64,000 nucleotides of DNA from Linepithema humile (lineage: Eukaryota; Arthropoda; Insecta; Hymenoptera; Formicidae): contig NC_090133.1 in the NCBI RefSeq assembly GCF_040581485.1, positions 27,120,139-27,184,138 of the forward strand, written 5' to 3'. Positions 58,536 through 64,000 of this stretch are shown here, in pieces. Below the pieces are notes generated by a model. The model was not told the origin of the DNA and made no database searches. It saw only the letters and a list, made by a program, of their open reading frames with translations. The position numbers and the translations under genes were made by a program. Position 1 is the stretch's first letter. Each line of letters starts with the position of its first letter.

Positions 58536-61039
58536 ATGGCGGAAAATCAGGGCAATTCATCGGGCCAAGGTATGTCACCGATTTGTAGACACATAATCGA
58601 CGCCGATCATGGAAAACCTAACCTAACCTTTATAGTAGCATTATCCCGCGATTAAAAGAAATTTTGCAACGTTATTCATATTTTAGTTTGGAAAAATATG
58701 TAAAAAAAATTGTCCCGCGTTGCGAGGATCAATTGCCGCAATTTTTCGTACGAGGCGTGGTTTGCGCTCCGAAAATATAATTACGTTGCAGGTTCTGGCA
58801 GATCCTTCAACTTTCCGCGATTAGATCTTCGAACAAATAACGACGTCCAGAATGAGATGTCAGGTATGTGCACAACCAAGTGCAATTTCTAAGAAATATC
58901 TCTGAGACAACATACAATCCATTTGTCATTGAAATTGACACTAAAATGGTCCTTTTGTTACGCCACATTTTGTTGCAGAGAGGCGAAGACAGCTGAAACT
59001 TAGTTTCCAAACGCAAAGCAATAATTTGTCGTTTGCCAATTCCACAAATTCCTCATTGTTGAATTCCACGGGAGCCACGGCGTGTCCACCAATGTGAGAT
59101 TTCAGCAAGCAAATCAGTTCCATAAATATCAGTATCTTATCTTATTTCTTTATGACAACACTGACGTTTTTTCTATTCACAACAACAGATCCTCCCGCTC
59201 AAGTATGCCTTTACCTTTACCTAAGCTGCCAGTTAGACCTCGCAATATGTTACAGCAGCAAGAGTTTCTTCCCGATAAGGCAAGGTATGGAATTTTAAAG
59301 AAACACGACATATATCTTGCGAGACGAATTACAACCGAGCTTATTGTAGAGACAAGCTGCGAATGTGCCAGTCTATGCAAAGTACTGGTAAATTACAATT
59401 ATCTTCAGACGTGATATATGACTTCACGAGCGAGGATCTTCAGGACCTTGGTGAAATAGGAAGGGGAGGATTTGGCACTGTAAATAAGATGATTCATAGG
59501 ATAAGCAATACTGTTATGGCTGTGAAGGTAGATTATTCATTTTTTATTTTTGCACCCACCATAATTTTACTTAGACGAATATTTAAGAAAAAATTATTTT
59601 AATCATTTTTCAGAGAATTCGTTCTACCGTGGATGAGAGAGAGCAAAAGCAACTGTTAATGGACTTAGAAGTTGTGATGAAGTCCAACGAATGCCCGTGC
59701 ATCGTGCAATTCTACGGGGCTTTATTTAAAGAGGTACACAGCGCAATGGTATTGAACGTTAATGCTGAAACTGCGCCTCTGCTATATTGCATTCTTTTAC
59801 ACAGGGAGATTGTTGGATTTGCATGGAACTCATGGATACGTCGTTAGATAAGTTTTATAAGTTTATCTACGAAAGATTAAACGAGAGGATACCGGAATGT
59901 ATTCTAGGCAAAATTACGGTGGCTACCGTAAAGGCACTGAATTACCTCAAGGAGAAGCTAAGAATAATACACAGGGATGTGAAACCTAGTAATATTTTAT
60001 TGGATCGACGTGGTAATATAAAATTGTGCGATTTTGGGATATCCGGCCAGCTCGTAGACTCGATCGCGAGGACTCGAGACGCCGGCTGCAGACCATACAT
60101 GGCTGTAAGTTCCATAATTATCAAAATTAATAACTTTGAGATGGATAACTTGCGATAAATCTCTTGTTTCTTTAATGCAATCACGTGAATTTTTTTATAT
60201 TGAAATAAATTAGTCTTTTCTTTCTGTCACTATTCGCGTTTGATAAAATATATTGAAAGCTTCTTTTCTTATTACTCTATTTCAGTAAAATTCCATGCGT
60301 ATGTTCTTTATTTCTAACAAATTCATCAAGATTCATCCACAATAAAAATGAGTTTTACACTAAATAAATCATGTGATAAATTTATATGAATCGAAATCTT
60401 TTTTATGCCGTTAAACATGAATGGTGACATGCGAGAAAACCAGTTTATTTCGACGTATAATGCGAAAATACGGTTTCTCGTTTCCGATGTCACCAATTAA
60501 TATGAACGCAGTGCCTCAAATAATGCTCATAACATTACCATGATTATTCAGCCGGAAAGGATAGACCCGCAACGCGCGCGTGGTTACGACGTGCGAAGCG
60601 ATGTGTGGTCGTTAGGTATCACAATGATGGAAGTGGCAACGGGGTACTTCCCGTATCCAAAGTGGAATTCCGTCTTTGAGCAGCTCTATCAAGTGGTGCA
60701 GGGTGATCCGCCGCGGCTCTCCCCCAACGAGAACGGAAATCACTTCACCATGGACTTTGTGAATTTTGTGAATACATGGTAGGAATAGTTTCGCGCGATT
60801 TTATCTCCATCTGTCGCGCTAGTCCGCGAAACATTTCTACGAAAACTAAAATCGTGCGTATTGTTTTGCTAAGTTTAATTAAGGAGGAGACGCAGCGGCC
60901 GAAATACAATAAACTGCTGGAGCATCCGTTCATCAGACGAGCGGAGGAAGCGACGATCGACGTCGCGGCATACATTAGCGGCGTTCTGGACAATATGGCG
61001 AATAACGGAGTGACACCGTTCACCACCAATCAACCTTAA
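58536..61039 (+). CDS. Mkk4: MAP kinase kinase 4 (JNK-pathway MAP2K)
   Basis: Exons 58536-58569, 58792-58863, 58979-59093, 59189-59284, 59350-59527, 59614-59733, 59805-60104, 60552-60778 and 60874-61039 give 435 aa. The N-terminal region holds a MAPK docking site RRRQLKLSF, equivalent to the MAP2K4 D-site. The kinase domain shows GEIGRGGFGTVNK, MAVK, HRDVKPSN, DFG, the activation-loop pair in SIARTRDAGC, PYMAPERIDP and SDVWSLG. The C-terminal LLEHPFI and DVAAYISGVL fit the MAP2K DVD docking region. It is a dual-specificity kinase that activates JNK (and p38 in some settings) in the cytoplasm. The catalytic Lys ends exon 5 (VK|RIRSTVDE). All motifs are intact. Confidence 0.93.
60423..60494. 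repeat. Small inverted repeat in MKK4 intron 7
   Basis: GGTGACATGCGAGAAAACC at the left pairs with the complement of GGTGACATCGGAAACGAGAAACC at the right, about 72 bp in total. It ends about 57 bp before the exon 8 acceptor. It is probably a tiny MITE. Confidence 0.55.
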
Positions 61040-61933
61040 GAATCGGCAATTGTAAGAAGCGGCGGCAATGCGACAACAGGACACGTCGTATGTCATAGTA
61101 CCTCGGTTTTTGCAGTCCTCTTCAGAACTCTCACTCTCCGAATACCGTGTATGAATCGCAATGGTATTACCGCACTCCCAATGATCTAGCGTAGGTAGCG
61201 AAACCGGGCGATGATATTTCCTCGTCGTCGTACGTCGCCGTCTCGCTCGCGAAGTTGTATCCTCGTGGTGGCACGAGTACACGCGGAGCGGATAAAAGAT
61301 GTACGCCGGCGAACTGTGGAGCTCGTTAAATAATGTATCGAGTGGTTGATCGACGTGTATACGTTATCTTTTCCTTCCCCCCCCCCCCCCCCCCTCCATT
61401 CCGTCAACTTCATCCTCTTGTCTGTTTCTCGTACTATACAATTCTATGAACACGTCGCGTCCTAACAAAAATCTTTTCGATTTTTTCGCGATAATGCGAA
61501 TTATCCAATGAATTTTCATGCATATGTACGTATGCATATATGTGTGTATGTGTGAGGCTGCATATGTATATACAATATATTACTATTCAAACATTTGAAG
61601 CGCTTAAAATTTTTAAAACACAATTTTTTTTTTACAGATATATTCACTAAAAAATATTGACATGAAATTATGAATATATACTATTTAAGTAAAGTTTGCG
61701 TAATAAAAGTGGAAAAATTTAAATTAATATATTACATATATATCTTATGTTTTAATATTAAACCACTCGAGTAGTGTATATTCATAAATAAATGTCATAT
61801 TTTTAATAAAATAATTATGTAGTTATGGTTTTTTATCTAAGAATTACAGAGTGCTCCAAACTTTTGAGTTAGTATAATAGTATATATTATAATATATAGT
61901 ATGTACTATTCAAAATAGTATATACATACATAT
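61040..61933. other. MKK4 3' flank, gene-free
   Basis: Moderately GC-rich to about 61440, probably 3' UTR, then AT-rich. It contains an 18-base C run at 61377-61394. AATAAA words occur at about 61786 and 61806. No coding frame is supported. Confidence 0.5.
61377..61394. repeat. Poly-C run
   Basis: Eighteen consecutive C residues, plausibly in the MKK4 3' UTR. Confidence 0.95.
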
Positions 61934-62209
61934 ATAAGGTATCCCATAATTTATAGGTTTAATTTTAGTCACATTTTCTGACTAATTTGAAGTCGATTTT
62001 TTTCGAAAATGTCAAGACAAGTTTTTATTCGTCGCAACCTCCCAATTTTTTTATTTCATCCACTTGAAATTAACTGAAGAATATAACTTTATTCGTTTCC
62101 CTGAAGCCTAATTCGAAAACTATGATCGACATTTTTGTTCAGGATCAAATCAACGTCAAATTCAGAAAATCCGCCATCAAAATGGAGATCTTAAATTATG
62201 GAACACCGC
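61934..62209. mobile_element. TIR element with ends GGTGTTCCATAATTTA-like
   Basis: AAGGTATCCCATAATTTA at the left pairs with the complement of GCGGTGTTCCATAATTTA at the right across about 276 bp, bordered by TATA/TATG words compatible with a TA target site. The inside is non-coding. It is probably a non-autonomous DNA transposon. Confidence 0.6.
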
Positions 62210-62238
62210 ATATGTATATGCAGATGCACGTATAAATA

Positions 62239-62295
62239 TACAAAAGTCGCAAAATTTATATCACACCTAAGATCTTGATTTTCGTGACTTTTGTA
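62239..62295. repeat. Hairpin with 17-bp arms
   Basis: TACAAAAGTCGCAAAAT at the left pairs with the complement of TACAAAAGTCACGAAAAT at the right, with a loop of about 22 bases. It lies just right of the previous element and may be a second insertion. Confidence 0.6.
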
Positions 62296-63785
62296 AACGG
62301 CGTTAACAGGAACGCAAAGAGTATCCCAGGCGAATTTATCGCCGCTGATCGTACCGAGAATACATCAGCATTGGTCGTTTCCGATGATTTTCTTAGGACA
62401 GATTTAAATACCGAGTATCAAATATTAGGAGTGCTGTAATGTAATGGAAATAAATCATTGACACTCGCAGTATGAGTAGGTACTTTTATTTCTCCACCCG
62501 CTCTTGTCCCCGACACTCAATTCTCCAACTCGTCTGTGTACTCGAGTTTTTTTTCTTTAATGACTCCTTATTGCTAACCGACGATTCTCTTTATCTTTCA
62601 CGTGACGACTCGTCTACCGGCGAATTCCAAAAGCTGCGGGTCCAGGTGTGCTTCGCCGTTGCGAACATTAGAAGGCTCTTTGCGAATTATCGCATTTCCC
62701 CCTCGCATCGTTCTCTTGCAAATGTTTCCCTTGCAATTCCTCAAACGGTCTTAATAGTTAAGCAAAAAGTATTACAATTCGGCAACGTGCGTATGTCTTT
62801 CTAACTATTTGCGAATTTTTTTGCGACGAAGACTGTGTGTTTTATGCGAGACAAAATGGAGAACGATTCTTTCCTATAAACTCGCGATGTTTATATATAG
62901 ATATTCACAAATTATTTCTAATTATTATTCACAATCATTTTTCTTATATTTATGTTCATCTCCGGCATTTTTTGCACGAGAGAGCAAACTTCGCAGGAGC
63001 GTTATAACTATAATCGATAACCCTGGCGATCGTGTACGCGCACCTGTCGTACTGGTACCATTTGCACAGGTAAAAAGATGGCGGTACAACGGTGCTATGG
63101 TGGTTGACGGTGCTGATGCAGTCCGTGGTCGTCAGTTCTGATAGAACTACCGGCGCTGACGATTAATTCATCGCTTTCGCACATAATTCCGCAATAGATA
63201 ACGAATGATTTCGCTTATACTTCAAGTATTCAACTAAAAGTGTTTAATTGACTCTTGATAATTCGTCGCGCGCGTTGTGACATTGACCGATAATATATTT
63301 TAATTTAAAACGCATGTTTGAAACATCACGAAAATTCTACGATATTGAATCATTGACTTCGGCTGAAACAAGCTAGCAATCTATCGGCAATATCTTGAAG
63401 AAGTGACGCAAAAACTATCGACAACAATTTTCCATCGATCAAAGCTAGCAACCAATTGTGCACTTGTGTTATTAATTTAAATCCAACTAATTCTAGTAAG
63501 TATAATTTATCATATTATCTATTTTTGTCAAACATTGATATTGTTTTGAAATATAACACAATACAAAAAAATAAAACATCAAAGAATTTTTCAACACACT
63601 ATTCTAAAATTCTACAAATTCAAGGAAAGCACTTTGAAGCAAAAAAAAATGTTTAAACAATATCGAAATAATTTTTTCTAACATTTTTTTGCCCAAGTTA
63701 TCTTTAACGGTGGCGACGCAGCCGACATTTTTCTTCTTTTATTCTTTGCTCTTAATGAATTTGACGGTTTCTTAATCATTTTACA
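62296..63785. other. Gene-free stretch
   Basis: Open frames at 62472 and 62809 lack domain features, repeats or neighbouring splice structure and read like chance frames. I see no gene here. Confidence 0.45.
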
Positions 63786-63950
63786 GTTCTGCGTGGACGT
63801 CATTATTGGCCCTTACAGTCGTGACGGTGTAGATTCTGTGTGCTGCTGCTGCTACTGCTGCTGCACTCGTCGGAATCAATTCTTTTGAATATTTGATGCG
63901 CCGAGTGCCTCCGCCCTCCCGGAACTCCGGCTCGTGTTCGTTCGTCGGTG
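63786..63950 (+). other. Candidate non-coding 5' exon of the next gene
   Basis: The segment begins after ATTTTACAG and ends at TCG followed by a strong donor GTGAGT at 63951. It is much richer in GC than the DNA to its left and contains a CTG/CTA triplet run at about 63841-63863. It could equally be first-exon sequence with its transcription start inside. No long reading frame is evident. Confidence 0.2.
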
Positions 63951-64000
63951 AGTCTATATCCGTAACCTCCGCGCGTATTATTCCGGTCTTTTAAATTGTC

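Noticed and set aside
62472..63141. Two 110-codon plus-strand frames
   Set aside because: No domain, no conserved pattern and no splice or promoter support.

Overview
The window is nuclear DNA of an insect, most likely a hymenopteran and probably an ant. This rests on spliced genes with short introns, insect-type orthologues (an MKK4 kinase, mitochondrial ribosomal protein S7, TMEM186), TTAGG-like satellite words, and AT-rich intergenic DNA beside CpG-rich promoters. The species is inferred, not proven.

Layout. Bases 1-8354 look like the long first intron of a minus-strand gene whose only visible coding exon (8355-8412) encodes a signal peptide; its GC-rich promoter side runs to about 9 kb. 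Bases 9489-52755 are a head-to-tail array, all on the plus strand, of eleven paralogous five-exon genes for secreted ADAMTS-like zinc metalloproteases (M12B/reprolysin). The repeat step shortens from about 4.6 kb at the left to about 3.56 kb at the right. Three orphan pieces of last exon (9489, 22505, 30484) are scars of unequal crossing-over. From 53.8 to 61.0 kb there are ordinary genes: a minus-strand BED-type zinc-finger gene with a decayed inverted copy, TMEM186 (+), mRpS7 (-) convergent with it, and MKK4 (+) divergent from mRpS7. Bases 61.0-64.0 kb hold the MKK4 3' flank, two inverted-repeat elements and a GC-rich end that may belong to the next gene.

The array genes share one design. 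Exon 1 gives the signal peptide. Exon 2 gives the propeptide with its cysteines. Exon 3 gives the rest of the propeptide, a basic cleavage region and the catalytic domain as far as HEIGH. Exon 4 gives the third zinc ligand, the Met-turn and the disintegrin-like region. Exon 5 gives the end of the disintegrin-like region, one TSP1 repeat and a cysteine-rich domain. There is no spacer or GON domain. Units 1-7 are full length (653-673 aa). Units 8-11 share a stop at the second Trp of the TSP1 WxxW motif, so they should make about 512-aa proteins without TSP1 and Cys-rich domains; they also share an extra cysteine. Unit 2 has lost the third zinc histidine. Different exons of one unit resemble different neighbours, which points to repeated gene conversion or unequal exchange. 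A role in venom, saliva, reproduction or immunity cannot be decided from sequence alone.

All splice sites were placed by eye from GT/AG signals, reading frame and comparison between copies. Every multi-exon model given closes in frame.
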